This document shows, piece after piece, positions 48,031-61,341 of a stretch of DNA of 64,000 nt. Location: NCBI RefSeq assembly GCF_037975245.1, contig NC_092577.1, positions 6,231,001 through 6,295,000 of the forward strand, in the 5' to 3' direction. Each line of letters opens with the position of its first letter. The first letter of the stretch is position 1. The notes below the pieces were generated by a model that worked only from the letters and a program-made list of their open reading frames with translations, ran no database searches and was not told the origin of the DNA. A program made the position numbers and the translations under genes. Source of the stretch: Apostichopus japonicus. Lineage: Eukaryota; Echinodermata; Holothuroidea; Aspidochirotida; Stichopodidae.

Positions 48031-49547
48031 ATCAAATCTAGATGCAATCTCCAAGAGCTGGATGGTGGATCTCTGAAGAAGCTTGCTATCGCTGCTATAG
48101 ATCTCAACTCTCTGTGAACACAGATCCCTGACGGTGTCCTTGATTCCATCTACCTCACCAGTTTGTTCCAGGATGCAGAGGATGGCGAACTTATCACCGC
48201 CTTCCCTGCTCTTCAAGTATTCTATTATTCTCTTCCCAACTGCTGGACTAATCCCACAGGTGAATCGATAGAGGTACTGAAGATTAAATGGATCCAATTT
48301 ATCAAGAACATTCTTCAGCTCATATGCATTTCTTGTAGCAGCTACAATTTCTACCAGTCTAAAGCACGCAAACCATTCACAGAATAGTTTATGGTAGAAC
48401 CTTAAGTCAGTCTTTGTCTGTATGTCTGTAGCAGAAGTCTGTCCGTTTGTCTCAGCACACACTTCTTCCTCTACCAAGATACCAACTGCAATATAATGTT
48501 GACAAAACCCTTTACCTAGTCGTGTACAGAGTCCATCCTTACGCCATGATAACTGTTGGTTTTCACCGCAGAGACCTTCATATGCTACTTTACTCAGTTC
48601 GTCGTGTTCCATTTCATGTTCGCTCATGTGTTCCTTTGTGTGTTGGTCCAGTGATTTGTTTCTCTGGTGACTATGGAAACATTTAATCATGTAACGAAAG
48701 AAACCGGTAACTGACTTAAATTTGTGAAAATGTGTCTTTTCGTGGGTCATGTGAGAAAACATTGCAAATAAGAGAGGTACTTGACAAAGGTCATCCAAAA
48801 TCGGGTTTGCTTTCAAATCGCGCTTAATTTTAGCAACACTTTCTTCGTCTTTCCCAACAGCCTTGCGAATGTACTGGTCACGTGCTTTTTCGTCAAAGCC
48901 AACTAACCTAACATATTTTGTGTTTGATTTGTCATAGTCCTTCGGAAGATATCTGGTGGTCAGCGTGACGTCAATATTCCCAAACAGATTGCTGGTAATG
49001 ATACGTCCTACGTCACTTCCGGTGGCTTCGTCCCTATCAGGAAACTCGTCATACCCGTCCAGGAGTACCTTAACAGAAGAACAGCTTTCAATGATATTTT
49101 TAATATCAGAAGATTTGATACGAGGATCGTTTGGTGCTAAGAACAGTTTAATTGCTTGATAGATAGATATCTTGCTGTTCAGCTGCCTCAACCGGAGAAG
49201 AATTAGAATCTCTACGTCTTTAAAAGGTGAATCCTTTACACCGTTGCACCAATCATAGGCGAGCTGTAGGGTCACTGTTGACTTACCATACCCGGGTTCT
49301 GCTTCTATGATGCGCCGTTTGGCTTTCATTCGAGGGTCTGTGAAGATATCTTTGTACGAGTCCACACGTACCCATGTTCCTTCTATCTCCTTCGTCGCTC
49401 CTTTAACAATGTAGATCTCTGTACCGCCCTCAACGAATACCTTGTCAACACAATATAGTCTGTCCTTGATGTACGGTATGGGCTGGATTGCGTCATATTG
49501 TAGTTTATACCTGCTCTTCAGAGAACTGATGAGTATGGCCTTTTTGT
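48031..49547 (-). CDS. NACHT-domain exon of an NLR-like innate immune receptor
   Basis: This is an STAND-type ATPase exon of an NLR receptor, presumed to be a cytosolic danger sensor that oligomerises through its NACHT domain. The reading frame stays open from 49638 to 47965. Counting codons from 49638, the P-loop GYGKST is at residues 116-121 (about 49293-49276). The Walker B block VLLDGYDE is at 191-198 (49068-49045), the sensor-like LTTRY at 226-230, and the FYHKLFCEWFA block, equivalent to the NLR motif FxHxxxQEFLA, at 414-424. The stretch before the P-loop (SRYKLQYDAIQPIPYIKD, then SYKDIF) looks like the FISNA-type leader of NLRs. I place the 5' border after TTTTGCCATTTGTTTTAG, a strong acceptor, so the ATG at 49638 is probably intronic. 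The 3' border is GAT|GTAAGTATG, and everything after residue D536 is intron read-through. The exon is 1517 nt, entering in phase 1 and leaving in phase 0. No frameshift or stop is seen. The N-terminal adaptor domain and the LRRs must be in other exons. The family call is firm; expression is unknown. Confidence 0.9.
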
Positions 49548-51127
49548 CTAAAACAAATGGCAAAATTTGGTTTGTAAACATTACTTTTTTTTGGAAAAAA
49601 AATTGGGGCGTGTCAGTGCTTATATATAAACTCAACAATTACGGCGAGCAATCTGTTTGAATTCGCAACGACAAAATTATACCAGTAAAATCGGAGTAAT
49701 ATGCAGTTTTCTATCGCCTTATATATTCGTTCATATCTACATATAACAATTCCAATTGGTTAGGTCAATTTAATAAGGTAGAAACAAAACAATGAAAACA
49801 ATAAAAAAAATCACATTGAACTCTATATCATAGTAAGAGTAATTACAATGCTGAGGCTTAAATCCTTATCAATGTTTATTTTAAACATAAGCTTTCTATA
49901 TGCTTAAGTTACTTATACAAAATTATGTAATTACAACAAACCTTGCACTGTAAGGCGCTCCATCGATTATGACGTCACAACAACTTTCATCACTGATTGG
50001 CGGGATAAACTTGGGCCTTCACTTTTCTTTTCCGTTGAGTGATATTATCCATGATTATCTATCAAAGCGATGATCTGTTGAATATATATAGATACAGCAT
50101 GCATGGATAAAACTAACTGAACAATTATCATAAATCAATGTATATATAGATACAGAATGCATGGTCATAACTAGCTTAACACTATTATCATATATCAATG
50201 TATAATTATATAAGTCAACAGAACCAGCCACTTTACCAACAGATCTCTGGCTCGACAAAGATTACTTCAAAGTGAATCCCTCCTTATCCCTTATTTACTG
50301 TTTACTGTTTACACGAAACATCGACCTTTGAAGTAATCTAATATTAACCCGCCCTGAAAATAAATCAACTTTCTGTTTTGTTATCAATATTCATGATATA
50401 CTTTTAGAATGTCACCTACAGGTCGTCAGTTTAGATGGCGGGCTTCACAATTATTGCGAGGCTCTCTCTTAATCGTAGATACAACGGTTATTCATTTGCA
50501 TGTTAAAGAATCTGTTTGAGTTAATTTTTATCATTTTATCGATGCTAATCGATAGTGACATCAGATAAAAATGTTCGTCATACGTTTGACTACAGTCAAG
50601 GTTCAATGCAAAAAGTGAGGTTAAAATCTGTTTTCTTTTTTAAACATTTTCCAATTTGGTCTTTATTGTTTATAATGCACCAATACAAAGCGCGCACGTG
50701 ACGACATATTTACGTTGACGATCAAATCAAATTGAGTAATTATTACCTCAGTAACCTTTATTTGATGAAATTAGAGAGAAAGATGACACACTGTCAATAT
50801 ACACACTCTTGTGTATAGTATTAGCCTACCATGTTAAACTTATTAAACTAAGTTAAACTGCTGCTTTAAGCGGCACGACTGAGACTCGAGCAGAGGAAAA
50901 GAATTGTAACAGTTCTATTATAAGCTATATTAGTTTGATTCTCACATGATTTATATTTTTCTAATTATTTTAGTAAAATAACCTTTACCATACATCCTTC
51001 TGGTCACCCTGATAAATCAAAAATATCAGTCACGTGATTGCTATCATAAAACACAAAATCTTAAAAAAATTAGTTAAATTTAAAACTTAATCTGCTTATT
51101 CTTTTGTTTTAATATTCTTCCTAATTA
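49548..51127. other. Upstream intron or 5' region of the NACHT gene
   Basis: On the minus strand this precedes the NACHT acceptor. Two tandem units of about 62 bp (gtatatatagatacagaatg) lie at 50080-50205. No death-fold exon seen. Confidence 0.5.
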
Positions 51128-51334
51128 TCAGGAAGTTTTGTAGGGTTTAAGAATACTGTAATGTTTCACCGTGGTTTTACTGACAAGAACCACATTCCCA
51201 CCGGGTAAGCCTATTTTAACTGATTCAATGTTCTCTTTACTTCCCATATATAGGCCTAACATACCATTTTCCATGATCTTCCCACTAGATTTATCTGAGT
51301 AAAACTGATCCAATGGTCCATATTCTTCACACAT
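51128..51334 (-). CDS. Small open frame, possible upstream exon
   Basis: Minus strand, 68 codons: MCEEYGPLDQFYSDKSSGK, then GLYMGSKENIESVKIGLPGG, ending TGA. An acceptor-like catgcag lies 6 bp before the ATG. It is on the NACHT strand about 1.5 kb upstream, but contains no adaptor domain I recognise and no clear donor. Confidence 0.25.
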   Translation of the reverse strand: MCEEYGPLDQFYSDKSSGKIMENGMLGLYMGSKENIESVKIGLPGGNVVLVSKTTVKHYSILKPYKTS

Positions 51335-53329
51335 GATTTACTGCATGTTCCGCACGGATAGAAAGTAAGACAAATGCATCTCTCTCATGCATATAATTGC
51401 AAGCTGAAAATACGCCTATAACTTGAGGAATCTATTTAATGATTTTCATCCCGATTCATACAATTAAGTTGGACCTAAGCCTAAAGGCGCGAGCGGCTTG
51501 CTATGAAAGTATTACAATTCTTCATTTCTGTTTCGACAGGACTCACTGTTAGTATATTTATGATCTGGTCTGACAGCAATAAAGTGAAAGGATAGCACAT
51601 GTTCTGATTGGAAGAGATATGTTGTAGCTTCATGAATGAACTATTAAATAACCAGGATTTACATAATAAGAGTTAGACTAACATGATCTTAAAATTCTTA
51701 CCTTCAAATGTATGGAATATTTAAATCGACATTGAAATATGATCATACAGACATGGATTATAATTCTTATACATTGAAATTGCCTTGAAGACGCCATGTA
51801 TGTATAGTAATATGTTGTCATAAATTTAACACAGCCTGTGTATTAATTACGTGTTTATTATATCAGTACATAGCCTGTGTTATTTAAGACGTGTTTAGTA
51901 TATCAGTATATAAATAGCTTCACATCATTACTGTCTCCTGTATGTTACTTACCAGTACGATCATCGCTTTGTGGGTTTATCATCCAGAGTAGAATTTAAG
52001 TCCAGAATCCTTTAATCCGTAAATGAAAGAATTAAAAATCACGAAAAAAGAACGTACGGAAACAGGAATGAAGAACAACCAATTGACAAGATGGCGTCGT
52101 GTGGGTCATGTGACGTTCTAACATACGATCCTGGATGCTAAATAGATATCGATAGGAATCAGTCTATAGTTTAACTGGTTTCAAAGTTCATGTTTTATAA
52201 TTTACACAATCAAAGACTTTATTTGATAATACAATTCATATCTGATATTTATGCCTTGTTGTGTTTATTCTGTCATATCAGCCGTTCTAAAGTACCTGCT
52301 GTACGTATATGAATTGTTCTCAGTTAAGTCTATTAATACGAAACCATTGTAACTTTCCGATGTGTTTTGTCCTATGTGCGTAATATGCCTGTTAAGTACG
52401 GTACGCAAACTCTGTAGATCAAACTACAAGTGATGATGGCCAACTCTGAATATGTCTTGACAAGAAATCTACAGATTGGTTTACGAAAATGAAAACAACG
52501 TAAAACCACTGTTCGTAACACAAATATAACAAAGGAAAGAAATTATACACAATTTGACAAAAGAGAGTGTTGAAATAATGAGCTATAAAGCGGGATTATA
52601 ATATTAGGATTGCAAGGGTCCGTGATTAGAGTCCCGTTCGAGAAACAAATAATATTTTACTCTGTTCAAATTGATCGTCCTGGTCAGTTCTCCGTTGTTG
52701 ATTAACTTCAGCAAGACAGGATGGAAATGAACGGAAAAACAAAGTTATAGTTACAGCCATCAAGAAAATATATACATACAATTGTGCATTCTGATGTATA
52801 TTATAAAGCAGGTCCATATATGAGTAACCCTCAACGCAATGTTTTACTAATAAATACTTAAAAAGTGAAGTGAGAGGTGATGATACAACCGTAGCCCGGG
52901 TCCACATCTCACCCGGGTGATTGCAACAATCCACCGACTGAACCCCCCCCCCTCCCCGACTGATGATCCGAGATGGGTCAATGAACACTTTTTAATGTTA
53001 ACCTTATTTATGATACATACGCTACATTCCATTGGGTTCTTGTTTACGGTATTCAAGAATCGTGAGCGGTTCTATTGAAATCGGAATTCGCTTCGTGGAA
53101 TGGACGCACTAAGATCAACTTCACGACGAGAGTCGACGAGAATGAAATGAATATAGGCTAAACATGACAAGAGCAATAGTTTGAATCGGTACAATACGTG
53201 AGGGAATTGTGCGACTAGATTAGGACTGTCTAAAATTTGGAAAATGGTATGTAAATAATCAAGGCTTAACTATCAGTGAAAGCTACTAAAAGCTCCGAAA
53301 AATTCCGCACCACCAACAGGGAGCTACAG
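51335..53329. other. No supported gene; 54-bp duplication near 51830
   Basis: Two related units at about 51828-51925 carry acagcctgtgt and tattatatcagta. Remaining frames are compositional. Confidence 0.5.
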
Positions 53330-54090
53330 ACTACAAGTAGTCACTCAAAAGCCCAATGTCTTCGAAAAGAAGTAGAAACACTAAAAAAGTTCGTAAAGAA
53401 CCTATCAGACAGAAACATGTCCAATATAAGTTCATAGCAACTCCAGAAAACCCTAAACGAAGTGATCTTCTCAAATCATTGAAAGACCTAAAAAGAAAAG
53501 TGAGAATCCGCATCATCATGTAAAACAAAAAGCAAAAAGGGTTTACAAACGCATTTGAAAAAAGCAGTTTTGAAACATTGGCACTTAATCTCGCAACACG
53601 CGGAATTATCCAAACTGTTTCCAAAACAACCGATTCTAGCGTACAAAAGGGCCCAAAATCTCAAAGATTTACTTGTTAACTAAAGGTTTCGTACTAACGA
53701 AGAATCAGCTGACTCTCAAGGTTCACACGAAGCTCTTTTAGATGCTCTTATAGCTGCACTATGAGTCCATAAAAACTCGTGCACAGAAAATAGATGCATT
53801 TTGAGAACGAGGCGCCCAGGCCGAATATAAAATTTCAAAGGCTACTACTGATGAAGCTCCTCGTATAAAGTTTGAGAGCAGAATCCGGTCTAGTTGGTCA
53901 TAAGAACCTACGCTAGTCTCTCCTAATATTAACAGTACACTCAATTCACCTAATAGGTGCAATTATGTTTCACCATGAGTAGAATGCTATAAGTTCATGT
54001 TCCTCGGGCCCTCCCTTAAAAATACTTCAGGTTCTTGGCGACTACGTTGCGTTAGATAGTGTAAACCGCCTACACCCCCCGTTCAACTGA
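53330..54090 (+). mobile_element. Internally deleted Penelope-like copy
   Basis: From about 53567 the sequence matches the C-terminal and 3' part of the 12252-14645 element: LKHWHLISQHAELSKLFPKQ, then PILAYKRAQNLKDLLV. It ends with the same terminus (ttgcgttagatagtgt, cgcctacacccccc). The HW block preserved here is missing in the first copy. Upstream, RKEPIRQKHVQYKFIATPEN and SLKDLKRKVRIRI could be the element's N-terminal part, which would mean that the RT core was deleted. No target duplication found. Confidence 0.7.
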
Positions 54091-55400
54091 ACTGTTGAAT
54101 TATATGTATCTTATTTTGGCTAAATCATATATAGAGGAACTATTGAATAAACACCGTACATATAGGACGGGTATATCTTTGTTGCAACGAATGAATTTTG
54201 CTAACCTCGAAGTGAAGATTACAATGGTGATGACGTAACTTTTCCGCCCGATCATGATAGACTATTTACACATAATTACAAACCTGTTTGGAATAAAGCT
54301 CGCTACCGGGTGCCCTCTTTGCACTGGTCACATATCCGATATTTTTATAGCCCCCACATATATCTTCCTAGCGCGCTATATGGTTGTGAGGCCCCAACCT
54401 GTGCCCATGGTACGTTATATAATAACGATGAAAAACATTTTAAGTATACAATCGTACGTATATAGGCAGCATATATACGCTGGTATCCATATATCAGTGA
54501 CTAAAATGAGGTGTTGTTTATATTATAGATGACAAGCCGATACCACATGACGCAGGGAACTTTGTCTAGAAGTGTCAATTACTGAAGTAAATGTATCTTG
54601 TTCAGAGAAATCTCGATCTATGCATAGTGTAGCTAATGAGGGAAAACCTGATGAGAAGCAGACCACACCATACTATAAACACAAGTAGCCTATCCAGTAT
54701 CATATATATCACGGCTATTTACTTTTCGTTTGCCGATTTTCCTTTTTGCCAACCCCGGTTGCGTCCCCTAAAATGTTTGCGTGTGGGAGAGGGCTTTAGG
54801 GGGGGGGGAGGGGCTTTTCCTGTCCTTAGCCCTTCTGGATACGCCGAAACTCGTATCGAGTTTTAAGCAAGAAAACTTATTCAGAGAGAGGAATTAAATT
54901 TCTCCCGAATGTATTCTAAGCCCTAGGGGTCTGATTGGGACTTCAGCTGCACCAGTTTCTGTTCAGATATCTAAAGTCATTTATAACAAAAAAATAAATA
55001 CATTTCAAAGAGGAATTCCGTTTTACTGAAATGTATTTGAAAGCCCCAATATGGTGCAGGGGACGAAGCTCCGGAAGCTGTAGCAATTTGAGATATTTCT
55101 TAATTTCTTACTATTTTATTCCCCCTCCAAATGAATGTCACATGTCTCACTGACCCAATGCCTGTCATCCACTCATTCTTATAGCCATAATCTAAGCGAT
55201 ACTTTTTTATACATCCCACTGCCTTTGGTATCTTCCAGCCTCCCCCCTCCCTTCCCCCTCCTGAATGGAACCATTTTTCGAAGCCCCTGTACAAGGAGAC
55301 AATGAACAGGAATAGGTCACGTGGTACCCCAATAAACATTCCACAATAGGCAGATTGTGATCGTCCGTTTTTATTAGAAAATAAGAGAACATAAGTTAAT

Positions 55401-56100
55401 CCCGTTTGTTACGTGACCGTTCTCAGACTTAATGTGGAGAACAGATCACGTGACATAAAAAGGAGAACACGAGGATGAAAGTAAGTTTAAAGCATTTAAT
55501 AAGCTATTTACATGGCAGAACAAAGTATAAATATGAACATAATACATAACTATAGATTCTTAATTCAATTAACGTCTTTCTGGACTTGGAGAACCGGGGG
55601 GGGGGGAGAGTTTCTGCTTATATCTTGAGTTACCTTATAGTGCTAGGCGGATAGTGTCCAGGTTTGCTTTAGAAGTAGTTCGGCTGGATGTAGATAAAGT
55701 TCAGATAGAGCGACGCGAATCCATTAGAGTGAGTAGGTCGGAGTTCCGACAAAAGTATAGAGTTAAATATATACTGTGTTTAAAATGGGCACAGTAATCA
55801 ATGCCAAGGAACCATCAGAGGTGTGGCAACCTCTGAACGGAAGGAACGGAGAAAACGGAGAGGGCGCTCAATCGGGCGTCTGTGGCTTTTATCCCCGGAG
55901 TGTAAAGGAATGTTCCAGTAAGTTATGAATATTCATGAAGTCCGCAGAAACACTTTGTTGGCGAGTTCCAGTTATGTAGAATGCGTGAGCGCATCTGGGA
56001 TCGTAACAATCGGAAGACTCGGAGACTTGAATGGTAACTTATATTACGAAATAGGGTAGATGAATAAGTGGGTTACATAACACGTTATCATTTCATTCAT
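55401..56100. other. No supported gene
   Basis: A G10 run is at 55598-55607. Otherwise non-coding DNA leading into the 49-bp array. Confidence 0.5.
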
Positions 56101-56785
56101 CCACGTGTTCTCATTGGCTCATTCAGATTCCCGTTATCATAAGGTTTATCCACGTGATCTCATTGGCTCATTCAGATTCCCGTTATCATAAGGTTAATCC
56201 ACGTGTTCTCATTGGTTCATTCAGATTCCCGTTATCATAAGTTTTTCCACGTGATCTCATTGGCTCATTCAGATTCCCGTTATCATAAGGTTAATCCACG
56301 TGTTCTCATTGGTTCATTCAGATTCCCGTTATCATAAGGTTTATCCACGTGTTCTCATTGGCTCATTCAGATTCCCGTAATCATAAGTTTCATCCACGTG
56401 TTCTCATTGGGTCATTCAGATTCCCGTTATCATAAGTTTATCCACGTGTTCTCATTGGTTCATTCAGATTCCCGTTATCATAAGGTTTATCCACGTGTTC
56501 TCATTGGCTCATTCAGATTACCGTTATCATTTCATTTATCCACGTGTTCTCATTGGCTCAGTTTAGATTCTCATTATCATAACGTTATCCACGAGTACTC
56601 ATTGGCTCATTCAAATTCCTGTTATCATAAGGTTTATCCACGTGTTCTCATTGGCTCATTCAGATTACAGTTATCATAAGGTTAATCCACGGGTTCTCAT
56701 TGGCTTATACAGATTCCCGTTATCATAAGGTTTATCCATGTGTTCTCATTAATTCATTAAGATTCACATTATCATTTAATTTATC
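56101..56785 (+). repeat. 49-bp tandem array with E-box and CCAAT-box in each unit
   Basis: About 14 units: ccacgtgttctcattggc, then tcattcagattcccgttatc, then ataaggtttat. Most units keep CACGTG (USF/Myc-type E-box) 6 bp from ATTGG (the reverse of a CCAAT box), and decay increases towards the right edge. The frame at 56398-56679 is a by-product. Confidence 0.88.
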
Positions 56786-57871
56786 CTCTTTATCGATTCT
56801 TTATGATATTCATAAAAAATATATAGGCTATTAGCTTGACTAGTGGATTTTCATTTCAAATAGTGAGCAAAAGTTGATTTTTCAAATCTATCAATTTGCT
56901 CAGTAATGTATATTTATTATAATACAGCTATAGGTAAAGAAACAACCTATTTCACTGCTTACTGTGGGTGCAGTCCTGTATGTATTAACGATAGAACATA
57001 TTTAAGTATATACTAGTACGTTACGATAGGTATTTATACCAGTATATCAGATCTCAGAGATCTAACTAGTGTCTTAGAACGCACGGAACGTTCACTAAAA
57101 ATATTACAGTTCAAAGTTAACTTGTTTGGAAAAATCTCATTCTATGCTTGGTATGACTAATGAGGGAAACCTTGATCAGTGGCAGAATACGCCGTACTAT
57201 AAACACAAGTAGCCTATCCAGTATCAATACATACATATCATGGCTATTTGTCTTTAGTTTGTCACTTTTTTGACAACCTTGCCTCGTCACTCGATTTATT
57301 TTTAGGGGGTGGGGGTGGGGAGAGACATCCCCTTGCCTACAACCTATTCCACCACCCTTCTGTCTACTGGAATGAATTCAATTATTCCGAAATGTATTAT
57401 AAACTCTGCTGGGAATCCTGGAACTTAAGCTGAGACATTTTCACTTTTAAGATAATAAATTGTCTCTGATATTCTTGTTTTTCGAAAACATTATTTTTCC
57501 GAGAGAAATGTAGCCTCACAGGGGGTGCAGGGGCGTATCATTTTGAGTTATTCTTGCAATGTTGTATAATGCTTTGATTAACAAGGAGGTCAAGGTTGGA
57601 CCCTTGTGTACGCCCATGTCTGAATGGGTGTATCAAGTCACATATTAGTGGCTTAGAATGGGCTCAGATAGATACTGTGCCAAAGAGGGAAATGTTTAGA
57701 ATGGAATAGTTGAAAGTAATTTAAAATACTGGACATGGATGACCATTATTTGAGTTTCATAGCAAATTTATAGACAATTTCACCTTTATGGTAATAACCA
57801 ATTATTGATATATAAAGATAGAGCTTTGAGATGTTCCATTCTTCATGTCTTCGTCCCTAACCCTAACTTAT

Positions 57872-58073
<202 letters not shown>

Positions 58074-58570
58074 AAAAATGACCTTGTTTTGAAATTATGA
58101 TGTACCATATTGTTGAAAACATTAATACAATGCAATTAGAATGTTCTCTTTTGTTAAAACAGAATACTCAATGTTTTATTTGGTGGTAGGCTACGGAATG
58201 CACAGAAAATAGTTTTGCCTGAAAGTTTATATGTAACTTGGTGGTCTTTCCCATCAAACCCCACTGCCTATTGAAGTTCGTCCCCCGACCCCTTCCCCTC
58301 TACACTGCTCAGGATTTAAAACTCTTCCGCCGTCCCTGGTAGAACGAGATAATGAAATGGACAAACGAAAACCATTCTAAACTAGGCAGAGATTGTTCAG
58401 TTTTATTAGAAAAAAACAAAACAGAATTGAATCCAGTTATTTCATTCAAATAAATTCGACAATGCACAATATTTATCAGATTATTCAATTTTATTAGATT
58501 ATTCAATATTTATCACATTAATCAATATTTATCAGATTATTCAATTCTCTCATAACCAAGTTTGGTGTTT

Positions 58571-59294
58571 GATCTGATTAGTTCATTTTCACTCTTTTTC
58601 TGAATGAGATGGTCAAGCGCCCTCGAAAGTAAAAGTTATTCGTCCGCGAGTTGGTGGTCGCTTATACACCGAATATGACATACGCCCTCAATTAGGTTGA
58701 TAGCAGCACACGATTAGGTTGGTTATGTTAAAGTGATGGTTATTGATAGAATAAATAAAGCATTTTTAAGGATCAAGTTGCTGAAACATTTTCAGGTTAA
58801 ATAGATATGTTGATTTTCATTGTCTCGCAAGGAATGATAAACTGAAGTTCTACACGCCATGTAATGAACTCACAGAATAAAGTCGTTCGATATTTGATCG
58901 AGTCATTTTGATTTCAATGGGCCTCTCCAGCGTCCTTTCCGAGGATGCTGTCATGTTGTCCTAACAGAGTTTAGACTCTTAGTCCTAGCGTGCGTTATCT
59001 GTACAGTGTACAATACTATGCTTTAAAATAACACGATGTCGTAAATGCACAACACTCACAAGCATACGAACACTCAGGGTGAACCTGTATGATGACGCAG
59101 AGGCGTAGAAAAGAAAGTGAACGATTTTGATCATTGTCTTCTCCTGTATAACATCATTTTGCAACTAAGCACCCGTAATGAGGTAGAATTTTTAAATGCG
59201 AGGGGGTAATTCCTTTATGTAAGGCCCTTTCCTAAGCCAACACATTCACTAAGATAATTAAGTGTAAACTGGTGTCACCAAGCCAAAAACAACC
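58571..59294. other. No recognisable feature
   Basis: Unstructured AT-rich DNA upstream of the small membrane-type frame. Confidence 0.5.
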
Positions 59295-59595
59295 ATGGAC
59301 AACCAGGGCCATATACCGTGTTTACTGATCACTTTGAGCCTCGTTGCTGTGTATGCCCGAGCTGACTCTCTTGAATCTGAAATCAAATAATGATGATCTG
59401 TTCTCTCCTAATGCTGGTTTGTGTTTATATGCCACTATCAGATTATATTTACCAATAACAGTAGGTTTAATGCTCGTAACCGCACTCATTAGTTTAATCT
59501 CTGCGGAAGAAAAATTCACCACCACCAACAACAAAAAGCTTAAAGTTAAGGACCTACGGAAGTATTTCCGAAAAAAACTTCCGCAAAGAGAATGA
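59295..59595 (+). pseudogene. Small secreted or membrane-type frame, split by a frameshift
   Basis: ATG at 59295 in a strong start context (aaccATGG) opens 31 codons with a signal-peptide-like core (PCLLITLSLVAVYARA) and stops at 59388. The next frame, open from before 59344 to 59595, continues with a 20-residue hydrophobic stretch (LYLPITVGLMLVTALISLIS) and a very basic tail (KKLKVKDLRKYFRKKLPQ). Together this resembles a signal peptide, short ectodomain, membrane segment and cytosolic tail, but joining them needs a frame change. It could be a pseudogene, a sequencing error, or coincidence. No family recognised. Confidence 0.3.
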
Positions 59596-61341
59596 CCTAC
59601 GGAAAATGTCGAGCACCCTCTAAAAAAGAGATTTATAGCAGATCTAGAAACTTGAAACATTTCGGATTAGTCACAACCTACTTCCAACTTTAAATTATTA
59701 TTTTATGTATCATATTCTTTTATTCTACTTCTATTCGTCCAGAGCTTGCGTTCATGCTGTGCTAAACTATGTTGCCATGTCGATGAAACACAGTTCTGTA
59801 TAAATTCGTTTACGCTATAGTTTGATTTAAACGTAGTTTACAAACTACACATTTCCGTCTATCTTCAATTGAGTCGCTTAGTAACTTGTGGAGACTGATT
59901 TTTATTAACAGAGAATGGGTGTAATGAATACGGATATCGTTATTAGCGCGATATATTTGTAGTTAACACACACATTATAGTTTTGGACATGTCAAGTAAG
60001 TTATTTCTAGTACTGCAAAAGCGTTGCTGCTACGCAGATAGATATCGAGCGCGGAAGCGCTATAAGAAATCTCTGGTAATAATATATGAGTGACGTTGAT
60101 CGTGTCAATATGTTACAATAAATCACCGTATGAATTACATAGGGTAGTAATATGGTATCAGTAATGATGAGTCACAATGGCTCATGATGTACACTTTACA
60201 ATGGGAATATAGAAAGGAATATTTACATGATATTGAAAATAAAATTACAATTGATCAAGCTAGATATACTTCTAGATTTGTGAAGCATATCAATCCAGTT
60301 CCAGCCTCCAAAACCATTTGCTCCTTTCTCTATTTTATTCTGAACAGGATTTTTATGAACGGAAGCATGTCAATAGTTTAAAGTCAATAAATGATTTCAA
60401 AAGTACCCAAAGCCTGTCAAGACAGTTATAATGGACTGAATATACAATATCATGTGTCAAATAGGGGATTGATGTTAGGGTACCAGAGCAATGTAAAATG
60501 GACAAGGGTGACCATTATTCGACTTCTTTAGCATGTTTAAAGCCAATCTGATTGCTTTTATGGTAATTACAAGTGATATGTATGAAGGATAGCTTTGAAG
60601 TATTGAAATTTGTCTTGCATCTTCTGCTGTCAATCGGCCCGGGTGAATTCAGGATTTGGAAAAGGCACCCAAGAAAAGTAACATTTTGGACGTGAAATGT
60701 GGTATTCCGAGGCATAGTTATTATAATATAAAAGAGGTGTATAATTTGGTATACATGCACGGTTGTGCAAATAACTACCCGTTAACCCCTTCCACCCTTC
60801 CAGATCCGTGTCTTGTACCAGGTACCAATTTACGGTTATTTCCATAAGTAAACGTGCCGAGGGTGACTTATTTGATCAATGTATCAGGTAAATAATATTT
60901 TCAACGACCATATCAAATCTGCTTGTCGCTGATTGGTTAATCTCTATCAGCTGACAACTTTATAACCTACTCACCATATCTTCTCCTCTCATATTGAGCA
61001 ATACAGTTTACACAATGTCAACAAATAATTTTGTGAATTTTGTGCTGTCATTTACTCACCAGAATATTGGATCAGAATTCATTCTGTTTATAGGACCCTC
61101 CCTATAAGGAGGGTGGTTTTATTGACAACTTGATAACGTAAGATTATTATTCATTCAATATTTACATCATCTTTTTAAGCCGCATGACATAGCATGTCAA
61201 ATTGAGCGCGCTTTGTAAAGATAATTTATGGTTTATGATAGTATTTGTCGGATCGTGGAATTTTATTAGAAGAGAGAAAACAAACTAGAATTACTTCTAG
61301 TAAAATACTAAATCATCATAAGAGCTACCATTGTTGTAAAT
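59596..61341. other. Non-coding; third diverged relative of the 57.7 kb repeat
   Basis: 60500-60625 (gtgaccattattcgac, ttttatggtaattac) aligns loosely with 57735-57800 (atgaccattatttgag, ctttatggtaataac). At 61088-61113 the sequence accctccctataaggagggt forms a small perfect stem. Confidence 0.5.

Noticed and set aside
52626-52988. 120-codon minus-strand frame
   Set aside because: It crosses a C homopolymer and low-complexity sequence, lacks a domain, and has no clear splice borders.
61088-61120. Rho-independent terminator-like stem followed by T residues
   Set aside because: The window is eukaryotic; a 7-bp stem in AT-rich DNA is expected by chance.
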